This document shows positions 23,095 to 34,973 of a DNA stretch of 64,000 nucleotides, piece by piece. Every line of letters begins with the position of its first letter. The first letter of the stretch is position 1. Source of the DNA: Micrasema longulum (Eukaryota; Arthropoda; Insecta; Trichoptera; Brachycentridae); the NCBI GenBank assembly GCA_022494885.1, contig JAGVSM010000977.1, forward strand, positions 248,001-312,000. The letters are read 5' to 3'. The notes below the pieces were generated by a model. It saw only the letters and a list, made by a program, of their open reading frames with translations, was not told where the DNA came from and searched no databases. The position numbers were made by a program, and so were the translations under genes.

Positions 23095-23260
23095 GCATTG
23101 TAATCTGAGTTAGATTAAAGCGACAGTCAAACAGTTGGTTTGCTCAGTGGAGAGTGTTAATCGCGCCGTTCCCCCGCGGGGGTGGGCGGAGAGGATATAA
23201 CGCCGTTTTACTCTGTCTTTTGCATACGGACCTCGTTTCCTCTACTTTTATACGTCTTAT
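23095..23260 (+). promoter_or_regulatory. GC-rich, TATA-bearing promoter-like or LTR-like block
   Basis: In AT-rich surroundings this block has a C run and G run (ttcccccgcgggggtgggcgg, 23169-23189) followed about 10 bases later by gatataacgcc, a TATA-like site. The following 100 bases are pyrimidine-rich. No convincing coding exon follows; a LINE fragment starts at 23385. It may be an LTR end or a decayed promoter. Neither a second LTR nor a primer-binding site was found. Confidence 0.25.
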
Positions 23261-23384
23261 CTTCGTAGTCGACATCTACGCCCTGTTTGTTACTGTTGCA
23301 TTCTAAATAAGCAGAAATATAAAGGAGATTTTAATCAAAAGTGTATTCTACTTTTCGATTTACAAGACTGCCAAGATCCAGTTC

Positions 23385-23790
23385 CACAAAAATGATACAG
23401 TTGTATTTACTGGCTCAGTATCAGGTACAGAAGAAACATTCACATTCTATCACTTCTTCACAATCATTTAAATAATCCCACGTCGCCTGTTTATCTGAGA
23501 GAGCTCTACCAACCTTTATCACAACACGGACTGTCTCTTCGTTCTGGTGACGAGAGAACCCTTTTAATACCCTTTCATCTCATATTTTTATTTTGTTAAT
23601 ATCTGTTTTTAATTTTGTATAATATAAAATGATTCAATATGTACATGTATTTGTAATTTTCTCAAACTGAACGGTTTGGGTAGAAAGGAAGAAATTGCCT
23701 TAAGGCAATATACCCGCCCCCATATGTATATAAATAGTATATGTAGATAAAGCAAAAAATAAAGAAATAAATAAATATTCCTAAAATATG
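23385..23790 (+). mobile_element. LINE family A-like 3' end with internal deletion
   Basis: Reads NPTSPVYLRELYQPLSQHG, aligned with NAPIYLREKFQRLSVHG in the 2150-2714 copy, then TLLIPFH. It jumps from there to the 3' UTR (tctcaaactgaacgg, ttgccttaaggcaata), missing the last ~50 codons. It ends in an AAAT-type tail near 23760-23780. Confidence 0.75.
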
Positions 23791-24704
23791 TAGTATTTAC
23801 AATTATTTCCATTACTATACAGTACAATAATTGATAAATCTATGTAAACCATGGTTGGACTGCAAGAATCAGGAGTCTCCTTATTTTCCGGCTCTGGCCT
23901 GCAACCCACGGAACCTGCATTTCAGGACAGAAATAAAAAAAGAAATCTTATCGTCCCTTAACTGTTGCACTAGAGTTAAAAGGCTTGAATATTACTTGCG
24001 AATAACATCATATATACATAATTCTTCCAAATACAAAAAAATGTATTTAACACTATTCTTTTTATTTAATTTTTTTTACAAAAAGCCAGGAGATGCCTTG
24101 TGAGAAACGCGCAATATCTCACGCGATTCAGGAAATGCCGTTTCTATTTTTTTTTTAAATTTGTAGTTACCAACTTGTGCCAAAAACTCGACGACCCAGT
24201 GTTGAGAAAAACTTAAGAGGAAATGCGAAGAAAGAGATGAATAGGTATTTGTACATATTTTTTAAGTCACTCTCGCAGATACCCCCCGATATTGTGCGAA
24301 AGAGACAACAGTGCGTCGCGTTGGGCTGATTAAGTCTAATTAAAATCAACAACATTGAGGTTTTGTTGTCCCGTTTTCCGCACCCCAAAACAAAACCTAT
24401 TTTGTTTTTTTTTTGTTGAGAATAAGTCTCAGAATGATTTTTTTAGTGTTGGAACCCTTTCCGATTTTCAAAATTATTTATTTTTTATATTTGTATACCG
24501 TATGTCCAAAAATGTTTGATGAACCCGGGAGCTTTTCGGGTTTTTAGATGGTTCTAGCTCTCGTAAGAAACAACTTTAAAAAAGTAAAACAAGAGGGACA
24601 CGTCAATAGTAAATATCGATAATGTGTAAAAATCTCTTCTCTAGTGCCATAATACAGGCAGAAAAAACGAGAATACATGTGTATGAAGAAAAGTTGGACC
24701 GAGT
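23791..24704. other. Intergenic DNA, nothing recognised
   Basis: Small ORFs only. The tract around 24170-24400 is slightly GC-richer but has no domain I recognise. Confidence 0.4.
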
Positions 24705-24800
24705 TTCCTCTTAATGTTTGTGTTCTCACCGGAAATTGAGCCCGGAACCTTCCGTGCGAGTGTAGTCGCGAGTGGAGCCATTATACCACGGATACTTAAA
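24705..24800 (-). mobile_element. SINE family B head, minus strand
   Basis: Complement of the family B head: gttctcaccggaaattgag, cccggaaccttccgtgcgag and a degenerate A-box complement ending taccacgg. The body is not clear. A further mosaic of tRNA-like pieces (aatcgaacc at 24954, cactggttagtgcgtttg at 24989) follows downstream. Confidence 0.7.
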
Positions 24801-25063
24801 AAAAATACTGAGTCAACGCCCATTCATAATTTTGTTTTCGTAATACTGTGTCGGGGCAGAAAATAGAAAATAGTTATGTACGTGAAATAGAACCAGACTA
24901 AAATAGATTACTGGACGGGTGTTCTTGTCTCGATGGCTACTCTCGGGTAGAAATCGAACCGAGTGGAGTTTAGTCCGCCTCGCAATACACTGGTTAGTGC
25001 GTTTGTTTACCCTGCCTTAGGTCCATTTTCACGTAAACTATGCCCAAACACTTAAAAGATATA

Positions 25064-25197
25064 AACATATTACAGATGAAGAGCATTTTAGAGAAGGGGT
25101 GACCCAGGGATGATAATGACAGGTCATAAGCCATCTAGATGCTTAGACTTATATATTCCCTTGTCTAAAACGTGTTTCATTTCATTTGTAGTATGTT
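25064..25197. mobile_element. MITE family M1, short copy with clean termini
   Basis: The left end aacatattacagatgaag and the right end catttcatttgtagtatgtt are inverted repeats, with attttagagaaggg matched inward by cccttgtctaaaac. Length about 134 bp. The middle has gacaggtcataagcc, the complement of the block in the copies at 12772 and 39515, so this copy shows the true termini of the family. Confidence 0.75.
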
Positions 25198-25694
25198 AAT
25201 ATTAACAGGTTGCTGGGAGGTTGAATTCAGTTCTTGCGTGCAAGAGTTTAGACAGATTCAAAATATTGTTGTTCAAAAGAGATTTAGCATTATTTTATTT
25301 TATAACTCTGGGCCGATCATCTGGCATATATTTTTTGCGTCTTAAACAAATGAGTATTTGGAAAAAATAATAACGCAGCTTGCATTAGAATGAGCTGAAC
25401 GATCTATAAAAAAATAATTGTGATAAAGACTAGTGATATCTCCCATGCACATATTTATAAAAATGCAAATCTTAATATTTTTGTTTTCGAATACTTCTTT
25501 GTGTATCTCTTATGAATTATTCAATCGCCATACTTTAGTCCAAAATATCACGCAATTCTAGTGATTTGTACGTGAGACGAGTTGCGTTGCGCGATTTTTA
25601 ATAGTTGTATTAAGATTTAATTTATTATGATGGCGATCAGTTTATTTTTATTTTGTTTTTGTTATGAAGAATACAATTTAAAAAAAAAAATTCA

Positions 25695-25865
25695 ATCGGG
25701 TTGTGGTCCCGTGGCTAGTGTTGCAGACTCACGGATCAGAGGTCTAAGGTTCGAACCCTACTCGAATCCAACTTGATTTCCATTTTTATAACAGTGAGTT
25801 ATTTACAGCTTGTTGAAAATAGCCACTAAAATTGAACGAATTCTAATATTTCTTTTAAAAAAAAA
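25695..25865 (+). mobile_element. SINE family D
   Basis: tRNA-like head with tggtcccgtggctagtg, gcagactcacggatcag and the B box aaggttcgaaccctactcg, then ttgatttccattttta and cttgttgaaaatagccac. The complementary copy at 30600-30780 confirms it as a family. Confidence 0.8.
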
Positions 25866-25919
25866 ATTATATATTTAGCCCAAAACCACCCTAAAAATTA
25901 TTTATTTTTCTTTAGTAGA

Positions 25920-26640
25920 ATCAATTATAAGATATGGCATAAAGTCATGGGGACATTAAACTTAAACTAATATTAAAATGATCCAGGGTCTACAGTACTC
26001 TATAGTTAAGAAAGTCGTACCAGCAGAGATTTACAGACAAATAAGTAATAAAGTTTTCCTGTACAAACACTTAAAACTCTGCCAGTTCAAGGATAACTGT
26101 GGCTTTGCATCATTTTAGAACCATTTTATAATAATAATTTTGAAATTCCTCTCAAACATAACCATAATACACACTTCACGTATAATGATGATTTAGTAGT
26201 ACAAAAATTATGTAATAAGTATGGTAAAAGAAGTCTTAATTATTTAGTACTTAGCATTTTTAATTTATTGCCAAAAGAACTTAAATTTAAAACACAAGGT
26301 AACAAGAGCAAAACAAGATAGTGGCTACTCGATGAAAAGTTTGAAAATGAATATTTATTAAACTCGCTTATGTGTACATATTTTTATTTTTTATACATTG
26401 TCTTTACCTCATTTGAGTAAAAAACAGTTTATTTGTATCTATATAACTGATTTTTCTGGTTGCTAATTATATCTGTATATTCATTATTTTATAAATTTAG
26501 GTATTATTATATAAGTGAGTATTAATATAAATCTCCACCAACAAGCCACAGAAAGTGGCTTGGTATTTAAGTAACTTAAGTGTTAAAATTTCAAAAATGA
26601 GTATTAATGTAAAAAAATAAAGAATAAATAAAAAAGTACA
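25920..26640 (+). mobile_element. LINE family B, C-terminal ORF2 relic
   Basis: Reads SIIRYGIKSWGH at 25917-25955, matching SIIRYGITAWGH of the 32820-34045 copy, then YSIVKKVVP and YKHLKLCQFKDN. Stops are frequent. The 3' UTR contains a perfect-looking stem, ccaacaagccac...gtggcttgg (26539-26562), close to the end, and a final AAATAAAG-type tail at about 26615-26640. Confidence 0.7.
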
Positions 26641-26879
26641 AAAGAAATGACATAAGTAAATAAGTTGTACATATCCAGATGAAGTTTTTCACAGATATAA
26701 ATACAACAATATTTATAATATATTACACGATTGACCGATTCGATTCGTAATTTACTTAAGATGAATAATATAAACGTATTAAAATTTACCAAATTAATTA
26801 TTAACTAATAAACACTTAATTTTGAAGTATTTAAAAAACCTTTTTTTGGTGTTATTTGAATAATTTAAGTTTTCAAAAC

Positions 26880-28960
26880 GTATTCAATAGAAAATAAAAT
26901 AAAAACATTCGAAACTAAGAAAAGTAATATTTGTATATAAATTACCGTAAATCAATACTAATCTGCAAAGGGAAAAAGGAATAAGGAGGAAACTGGAAAA
27001 GAGGGGAGATTAGAAAAGATAATGAAGATATTTCTTCAGACGTGATTTTAACAGAGATATTGTAGAAACATATTTGATAGTGGATTGGAGATGATTCCAT
27101 AGTCGAGGTACATAGGAGCGTGAGGACTATGAAGTTAATTGAACAGAAGTGTGATGGAGATGAAAGTCTCTCTGCTGTCTAGTTTTGAGCCATTTCAGTT
27201 GCCTACAATATCAGATAATATGTTGCCATATATCCTTAGACCAAAAATATGCCTAATGCGTGTATTCTGAAGAGTGAGAAGATCTTTTAATATAATTATG
27301 TATGTACTGCGGGTCAACTGTTTGTGACACCTGATTTTTATAATCCGAATCATTTCTATTAAACTTATATGTTATTCTTATTTATATATTATGTAGGTGC
27401 TTATAATATGCATTTGTGTGTTCGTTTTGAATCAACGTTCGCGTATTGTCAAACCTTATTTTATTGTTGTCATTATTTCGTATTTACTGCATTTTGTGGT
27501 TACCTACTGTATTGTATAGGACTCGCCGCACATTATTCATTCGATGTGTGTCAGTTAAATTTTAAAATAAAAGGCTTTTTTTTTTCAGAAAACGGTTTTG
27601 AAATTTAACATACTTAAAAAAAAAAAAAAACAATTTATATCATTTCGTCATTTGAATTTCAACAAAAAGATTTCTTACTTTTTACTAAGCTCTTTATTGT
27701 ACCATTTTTAATAAAATTTACAAGTTTTAAACAATTATTTTTTTCATACTTACGCACCCACACACACGCACTCTCTCCCTCATTCATTCCCACACGCACA
27801 TGTATCCTCTCCCTCATTCATTCACGCATACACACATTCACATACACATGAATACAAACGTCACACAAATACAATTACTAAACTTCTTTTCTTATATATT
27901 ATGTGTCATCATATTTACAGTGGATTTTTTTAATTGGCTTTAGTATTGTTAAGATTTTTCTAATTATTTTGTTTATGTAATAGCTGTAAAAATCTAAAAT
28001 AAAATAAAATAAAATAAGATAAAATAAAATAAAATAAATAAAATATCTAGTTGTTGAGAGCTTAAATCAACGAGTGAGTATTTGGTACTAATGGGTATGA
28101 ACTTTTGCAACCTTCAGTGGGCCAAAAAATATTTTGCGGCTTAATTCATTAGTTATGAGCTCACCATCATAAATATTCCGGATAAGTGGGTAAGGCTTTT
28201 TATGTGAAAAAATGTACCATTGACATTAAAAGGAGTAAGATAAGGTATCTACGTCTAACTTACTCAGTAATCTTTGGTTCACTGCTAATACAATTTGTGT
28301 ATTAGATTGGTCTAAAAGTAAACCATACTCCTTTGTCGATGTTACCACGCTATTTAATGTTTAAGACATGGATTTTATTTCTTCACCGGTGCTTTCAGAT
28401 CTGCAATAAATATATAGTTGTAAATCATCAACATTGAGATGATATGAACACTTGAGATATTCTGCTATCATATTGATAAACAGGGAAAAAAGGAATGGTG
28501 ATAAAACTCCACCTTGAGGTACTCCAACAACAAAATCAACCCATTCCGATTAGTGATCTGGTGTTTTGAAACATTGTTTTACAGCTTGTAAATACGATCA
28601 AAACCATTTTATGACCAGGTGTGTCATATTTCATATTTTGAGCCTAGCAAGCAAAGGATCAACATCGACCGAATTGGAAACGCGGCAGAAGTCAAGTTAT
28701 GTTATCAAGGTTAGCATCTTGTTATTCAACGAGTATCTTATGTCATCTGTAACCTTGAATAAATCAGTAGTTGTGCTAAGCCCCTCACAAAAACCCGATT
28801 GATTGGGATTAAGAAGATTATTTGAGTGCAAATAATGATTAAGCTTTATTAATTAAAATTATATACAACCCACTCAATGACATTAGAAAAAAAAGAATAG
28901 ATATCGGTCTGTAATCTTTGATAGATAGTGGCAAATAATTTTTGTGAAGTAGAATTATGA
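26880..28960 (-). mobile_element. LINE family A with RT motifs, split by another retroelement
   Basis: Minus-strand reading from 28960 downward gives GVPQGGVLSPFLFSLF near 28520 and YHLNVDDLQLYI near 28420, RT motifs B and C (the catalytic pair is kept as DD). A connecting region with KVAKVHTH near 28100 corresponds to the upstream part of the 2205 ORF. The element resumes below 27400 with LQNTRIRHIFGLRIYG near 27270 and a PRLWNHLQSTIKYVS end near 27080. A 635-bp retroelement sits in the gap (27405-28040). Many breaks; dead. Confidence 0.8.
27405..28040 (+). mobile_element. Retroelement 3' end with (AAAAT)n tail (family R)
   Basis: A second copy at 40136-40745 matches from tgtgtgttcgttttgaatc to the tail with few differences. 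Both contain two copies of a CA-rich block (ctctccctcattcattc, about 30 bases apart) and ttattgtaccatttttaata. This copy ends in about eight AAAAT units. Different left limits in surrounding sequence and a simple tail indicate target-primed retroposition. No protein is recognisable. Confidence 0.75.
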
Positions 28961-29457
28961 ATCCTTTTTTAAAGAAAAGTCTATGTGACTAACGATAGGT
29001 AAAATATAATGTATCATTTTCATGCTCAACGTATACATAATGTATACTCGTATATTATATGCATATTGTATATTAACGTAATCAGCTGATTACTGCCAAT
29101 AGATTAAATTTTTGGCTTTAATTTATTGTCCTTTTTTTGTCTTCGCAACGTGTATTTATGTTCAATTTATTTATTTATTTTATAAACATAAACGGCCTAT
29201 CTGCTTTTTACAAACATTTATAATATTAACATATTTGGTTTTCTATTTTTTTTTTAAACATGAATTACCTTATACCCAAGATTTACATAAAAAAATTAAA
29301 CCAAAAATTATAAAAGATGTATATTAAAAAAAATAACCTAAAAATTATCCAGCATATTCAGTAGAAAGTTTAAATAATAAAACATTCCACAGTAAAACAA
29401 CAAGAAAATCATAAGTACTGTTTCACACAGCTAGGCAAAGTGAACAAAAAACTGGAA

Positions 29458-29490
<33 letters not shown>

Positions 29491-29755
29491 AATGCATGAA
29501 TAAATAAATATAATTACCATTCAACATCTTTGAAAAAGTTCAAAAGGTTTGTTCTGTAGGAACAATAGCCTACACTAAATATATCAGATACGTGGGAATA
29601 ACTATTGCCGAATTCATGAAGTCTATTTAATACGGCATTACAAGTATACACTGTCCTTGAATTGTTGCTACAAAAATTTGTTGCTTATAATATGATTTTT
29701 CATCTCAATTCGTGATGTAGGCTCGGGAATTTTAAATTTTATAAAAATATTTTTT
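28961..29755. other. Intergenic DNA with a (TA)n run
   Basis: A TA dinucleotide run of about 15 units lies at 29456-29487. Nothing else recognised. Confidence 0.55.
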
Positions 29756-30130
29756 TGTGGTGTTATGGTCATCTCATTTGACTACCATGAAAGAGGTCTC
29801 GAGCTCGATTCCTGACATGGTTGACATGAAATATTAATTTAAAATGGTAATTTTACTTTAGAACATTTCATAGCCCCTGGACTGGCACCAGAAGCGTAAG
29901 GCTAATCATCTAACCTTCGTGTAAAAAAAAAAACGGTCAAGATGCGCTGGGATTGGTGTACCAATTCAATGCCTTATGTATCATTTTTTTTTCGGAAAAA
30001 GAGTGATAAAGACTAACAAGTTTTCAGTTCAAAGTCTTAAGCAACAAAACCGAATTCTTAGTAAAGATACGCCGCATTTGCGAACCAATGCAGTGCCCTA
30101 TGCTTTACTAAGTGCTAAAAGGGGGGTGAT
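29756..30130 (+). mobile_element. SINE family A, plus a second 3' fragment
   Basis: Degenerate head (gtggtgttatggtcatctc), gagctcgattcctgacatgg as B box, catagcccctggactggcac, and tail gatgcgctgggattggtg up to about 30005. A second tail fragment (agatacgccgcatttgcg, cagtgccctatgc) follows at 30064-30125, so a second partial copy lies behind it. Confidence 0.75.
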
Positions 30131-30334
30131 TATGAAGTTTCCTTGGGCGGTTGAGTCCGTGAATAGTTACGTGAATATTGCGTATCCCCTGGAAAGCCAT
30201 TCGCCGCAAGAAAATAACAATTTCCTTTATCACGCAACCAAACACTAGACGAATAAAAACGCGGGAAGGATTATGTACACAAAAAACATAATGCATTTGA
30301 ATTTTTAATAAATACCTATAATGCAGGTAATACT

Positions 30335-30598
30335 CGGCCTCGTGGTGTAATGGTAAGCGCGTTTGCCTACCACAAAAGAGGTCTCGGGTTCGATTGCCTA
30401 CATGGTTGAAATGAAATATTTATTTCAAAGTGTGTTTTTACACTAGAATATTTCATAGCTCCGAAACTGGTATCTGAAACGTAAGATTGATAATCTTACC
30501 TTCATGTTACAAAAATGATCAAGATACGCTGCGATTAGTGTACCAAAGCAGTGCCCTATGCTCCATTAGGTTCGGAAAGGGAACGATGATTTATTTAT
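30335..30598 (+). mobile_element. SINE family A, near full length
   Basis: Head cggcctcgtggtgtaatgg, gtttgcctaccacaaaag and B box tcgggttcgattgcc, body with gaatatttcatagctcc and tail gatacgctgcgattagtg up to ggaaagggaacgatgat. It abuts a minus-strand family D SINE. Confidence 0.85.
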
Positions 30599-30599
30599 T

Positions 30600-30780
30600 T
30601 TTTAAGTTAAAGAAATATTAGCGTTCTTATAATTTACCTAAATATTTCCATTTTCAACGAGTTGTAAATAACTCATTATTAGAAAATGGAAATCAAGTTG
30701 CGGTAGAGTGGGGTTCGAACCTCGGACCTCTGATCCGTGAGTCCGCAACACTAGCCACGGGACTACATCCCGATTTGGTG
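30600..30780 (-). mobile_element. SINE family D, minus strand
   Basis: Complement of 25695-25865: tttccattttcaacgag, gtggggttcgaacctcgg, gatccgtgagtccgcaac and actagccacgggac. Ends in a short gatgatgat run. Confidence 0.8.
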
Positions 30781-31485
30781 ATGATGATGATTTGAATTAC
30801 TGATTTGAATTTATAATTATATTTTTATACTTTTTTATTGACTGAATTTTTGGAGATCCTCACTTTTTGCTCTGTTTTTTTAACTACGTTTTTTTAGTGT
30901 ATATATGCCCATATTTTTTTATCATATCGTTAACTATGTTTTTTTTTTTACCATTTACTTCACTTTGTTTTAAAAAAGTTTTTTTTGCTTTAAAACATAT
31001 ATTTTTTTACCATTGTCTTTTACTATTTTTCTTACTCTGTATTTTGTTTTTACTTCGTATTTTACTGGGTTTTCAAATATTTTTTTGCTATGTTTTTTAA
31101 CTATGTATTCTACTATGTTTTTCATGCTTTTACCATGTCTACGACATTTTAGATTTTCTATGTATTGATTACTGTTTTTAAAATATATTTTCTGTCTTAG
31201 TACGGGGTAAATAATCCTAGTTAGGCAGTCAAAGTAACTTTGTATAAATGTATAATAATGTTCATGTTATATATTCAGATAATAAATAAAAATATATTAA
31301 TTCATTAAAAATGTGCTTTTGTACTGCAATATCTCTTAGTGCCGTGACTGGTAAAAGCGTAAGACTGAGCACCTTATTTTTCATTTAATAACAATAATCC
31401 AAATAATCAGCAATCGGAGCACTAGGTAATGCAGTGCTCTATGCATCACTGCGTAAGGATAGAAAAAACAATGATGATTATTAGT
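30781..31485 (+). other. T-rich tract, LINE 3' end and SINE A fragment
   Basis: 30840-31130 is very T-rich with repeated tatgtttttt-like units. 31195-31290 (tacggggtaaataatcctag) resembles 45990-46060 (aacggggaagctatccctaa) and looks like a LINE 3' end. 31325-31475 keeps the middle and tail of SINE family A (gtgactggtaaaagcgtaag, gcagtgctctatgcatcac). Confidence 0.45.
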
Positions 31486-32819
31486 CTAATAATATTTTTG
31501 GTATGTCGTGGAGTAGTATTGTAGATACAAAGCTCCTCAATAAAATACAAATAAATGCTGGATTGAGAAAACTCAGACATCGGGACATATTTAAACCGCC
31601 TATTTTTTTAAGTAATGCAACATACCACACACCTTTGGCCTGCATGTGTTGGGAATATAACATACTCGTATACTGCCGAAATAACTAAATCGACATATTT
31701 CATGATACTCTCCCAACAAATCTTAGTTAACAAGTACACATGCTAAACTTATTTTGTATTGTTTTGAATATTGTTCAAAAAATTAAAAAATGTATTTTAA
31801 TATAAATAATGAACAAAACCAAACAATGTTATTCCATCTATTTTGAGTAATTCTATAATTGAAGATATACGAGTATATGCAAGTAAAATTGTATCGACTA
31901 ATATCTACAAACTTTATGTTTTCAAGTGTGTATCTTTGTTGAATTTTACACCTTAGGAGTCTATCAAAATGATATATCAGAGATAGAAAAGATTTCTGGG
32001 AAATGATAACTAAATCTAGCCAAGGACAGAACAGACACTTCTGCAAATACCCCGGCTTTCATATTTCCTTCTTATTAATGTTTGTCATTTCTGTTCACTC
32101 TTTTGTAATAAGAGCATGTAAAAATGTATACAGTTTTTATTTTTAAGATATAAATGAATCAACTTTTATTTAATTCCTGAGAATCGACTCAGGCCTATTA
32201 TTAAATAACTGTGTAGTGCAGAAGTTTGTACAGATACTAGTCCTGCATGCATCATACGAAACCGTAATATTACTACTAGTTCTGACGTCACACTATCAAT
32301 GCTTCTCTCACAATGCATAGACCCGACTCTGTAATAAAAGCTATGGTTTTTATTCTTTTTTGTATTCTAAAAGGCTCAGCATTGTGCGCCAACTCGGCCG
32401 CGAGCTTTCGCCAAAGCTTTATGTGGGAAAGCAACTTGGTTCTATATGTTTTCATTCAGAATTATTCTCCATTTAATGCTCTTTACGTGTCTGGCGATGC
32501 GGGCAGTGGCCATTTCACCTGATTTCCCATGGGCTTGGTGGAAAATTTCAAATTCATTTCAAACGTATAAACGCCTTTAGTGAAAAAATCATTTTTCTCG
32601 TCTGAGCGTATAACGAAAGCGAGTGCCTTTTTGTGTATGAAATTGAAACCCGAAAGCTTTTTTAATTGCTACACAAACAAAATTAAGATTATTATTTATA
32701 ATGCGGGCCTTTTAATAAATGCCAAAAAAAGTCAATTAATGCGTGTTAGATAATCACACGCCAAAATAAATATGTTACCCATTGTAAAAACTCATAATTT
32801 AGAATACCTTCATAACTCT
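31486..32819. other. Intergenic DNA, nothing recognised
   Basis: Several 60-90 codon ORFs lack domains. A 69-codon ORF at 32313-32522 has a hydrophobic segment near its start, but no other support for a gene. Confidence 0.45.
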
Positions 32820-34045
32820 ACCTTTGATAGAGTTTGCTAATGCGATAAATTAGACATTGTGGACGAATATGTTTTTTTAGGTTTAACTATTGATTGCTTT
32901 TTTAAGTGGAATATTCATGTTATGAAAACATGCAAACGGTTAAGATCCGTAGTTAGTCAACTGCACAAATTAAAGTTTTTAGTTCCTCTCTCCACACTTA
33001 GATTAGTATATTTGTCTCTGGGAGAATCCATAATAAGATACGGGATCACCGCTTGGGGACATTCTTGTGCAACTAACATTAAATGTGTACAAAATGTTCA
33101 ATATGCACTTGTCAAATTGATTGCATTAATTATGTATACAATCACAGAAATAATACTCCATTTATGTATAATAAATTAAATGTTTTACCAGTCAAGGGTA
33201 TTTTATGTAGCAACATTATTATCCAACAGATGTTCAGCTCGATATATAAAAAATAAATTAGAACACAGCTATCTAACAAGATGATATAGATATCCATTGA
33301 TGGCCTTGTTGTACCAAAATTTAAAAATAAATATGGACAACGTACGTTGGATTATATTGTTCCAAAAATATTTAATATGTTGCCACTTGACATGAAAACA
33401 TGTTATAGTAAAAATAAAATTATGTTTTTATTACGTAAGTGGTTAGTAGACAGAACGTTCTTATATTGATTTATTATTTATGTAAAACATTTTTTTATCT
33501 CTCATTAAATACATTTTCGTTATTTTCTTAGGTTAACCTTTTCTTTTATTTATTTCGTATTTCATTAACATTTTTTAGATCTTAATTTCAATGGGTACTT
33601 TTAATTTTCTTATTATTTTTATTTTTTCTGTAGATATGAATTGAAATTTTCGATTTACTTCGTTTTATTTTTTATCTTATTTTGATTACATTTATGAGTA
33701 CACACTATTAATAAATGTGTTTAATTTTTTTCTTATATTTAAAATATATTCAAGTAAATTGCTGTTCTTTAATTTTTTGTATTATTTTACTCTATTTTCT
33801 TACTTTAAAAAAAAAAATTCTTCAAATTATTTTTTATGTTTTTTATTTTATACGTATACAGTATTATGTCTGTACTCTTTTTATTTTATTATTAATTAAA
33901 ACTAATGTCTGAGCACCCAGTGACAAACTATTATTGAATAGTTTATCGGGACAAAATATATTTTAATACTTTGTTTTCTTTATAATGTATTACTATTGTA
34001 ATAATGTGTATTCTTTATTGAATAAAGACTCTATAAAAAAAAAAG
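32820..34045 (+). mobile_element. LINE family B, C-terminal ORF2 and 3' UTR
   Basis: From 32859 the frame reads DEYVFLGLTIDCFFKWNIH, the block following the RT palm, then LRLVYLSLGESIIRYG and AWGHSCATNIK. After a frame change it continues with PKFKNKYGQRTLDYIVPK and FNMLPLDMK near 33320-33400, ending near 33467. A long T-rich UTR ends with ttgaataaagactctat followed by A residues at about 34035-34044. Family members at 25920 and 43080 share the C-terminal block. Confidence 0.8.
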
Positions 34046-34604
34046 CAAAAAACGTCATTATATATATTTTTTGCAGCAAACGTTGTCACATAAATAACTA
34101 TGTATCAGATGTTAACATAAGTTATGTCAGTTTTTCCTAATTTAAAAATAAGCATCAAAGGTTAAAAAAATGGTAAAATATATATGTCATTCGAAAAAAA
34201 AAATCTGCTCCATAATACACCGTAATTATTTGAACGTTACATTTATAATTTTATTTGACTGCAATCCGTCAAAATGAAGCATTTTCGACACCCCTTTCTA
34301 TTCGCGTTCAATCGAGGGAATACAATTACCAAAGCTGCTCGCGATATTTGCCCAGTATAAGGTGAAGATGCTATGTGTTGAGGAGTGGACGAGGTGTTCT
34401 CGTCCTATGAGAAGGAAAATTTTCTAAGTGGACTGCATTGAAGGAAAGGAAGGTTGCGCATCTGCACTAACCTGCTGATGATGAGGCGCGACGTGTGCTA
34501 GAACCCTGGTGAAGCTGGCGGTCGTGAGACGCTGGCACAGCTCGCTTGAGGAAAGATTAGTTGAGCACTTCACTCGGTTGATGTTGTATTGGTTACTGAA
34601 TGTA
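34046..34604. other. Intergenic DNA, nothing recognised
   Basis: A GC-richer patch at 34440-34560 has no recognisable coding. Confidence 0.4.
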
Positions 34605-34971
34605 TCGTGGGTATACTGGCAAAAAGCTTTAACTCTCAAATCCCTGTTTTGAGAAATCAAGCATTTGGTTTTGTTCCAATTTTACTCTTTTACATCTTAT
34701 TTAAATACAGCAAGATGTTAAGTGCTCATTTAACAACATTTTTTAGCTTTTCTGTTTCTTAATTTTATATTAAGTAATGATTAAGTTATTTAAAGCTTTT
34801 AGCCTGAATAAAATGCCCGGTATACGACTTAACCTGAAATTTATTTTTAAAACTACATATATATGAAATTTAATATGACTTAGTGAATTTTGTTAAAATT
34901 TTTACAAAACTGCACCATTAAGTCAAATCCGCATATTTTCGAGTTGACGTTTTTTGCCAGTATACCCACGA
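34605..34971. mobile_element. 367-bp MITE with TA target duplication
   Basis: The left end tcgtgggtatactggcaaaa and its complement ttgccagtatacccacga at the right end form terminal inverted repeats (16 bp perfect, then imperfect inward). Both are flanked by TA (34603-34604 and 34972-34973). TA duplication with a short non-coding body fits a Tc1/mariner-type MITE. Confidence 0.85.
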
Positions 34972-34973
34972 TA

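Noticed and set aside
27369..27608. ORF conserved between 27369 and 40064 as a small protein gene
   Set aside because: The similarity is nucleotide-level between two copies of retroelement R; stops and start differ and the frame is not better kept than the UTR.
27760..27870. CRISPR-like repeats (CTCTCCCTC blocks)
   Set aside because: Only two units of a CA-rich block inside a retroelement that recurs at 40136; no spacer-repeat structure.
32313..32522. Small secreted protein with hydrophobic start
   Set aside because: Hydrophobic segment alone in a single short ORF; no second signal such as splice sites or a kept Cys pattern.
34424..34660. 78-codon minus-strand ORF as a gene
   Set aside because: No domain or homology seen, and it overlaps the end of a TA-flanked MITE.
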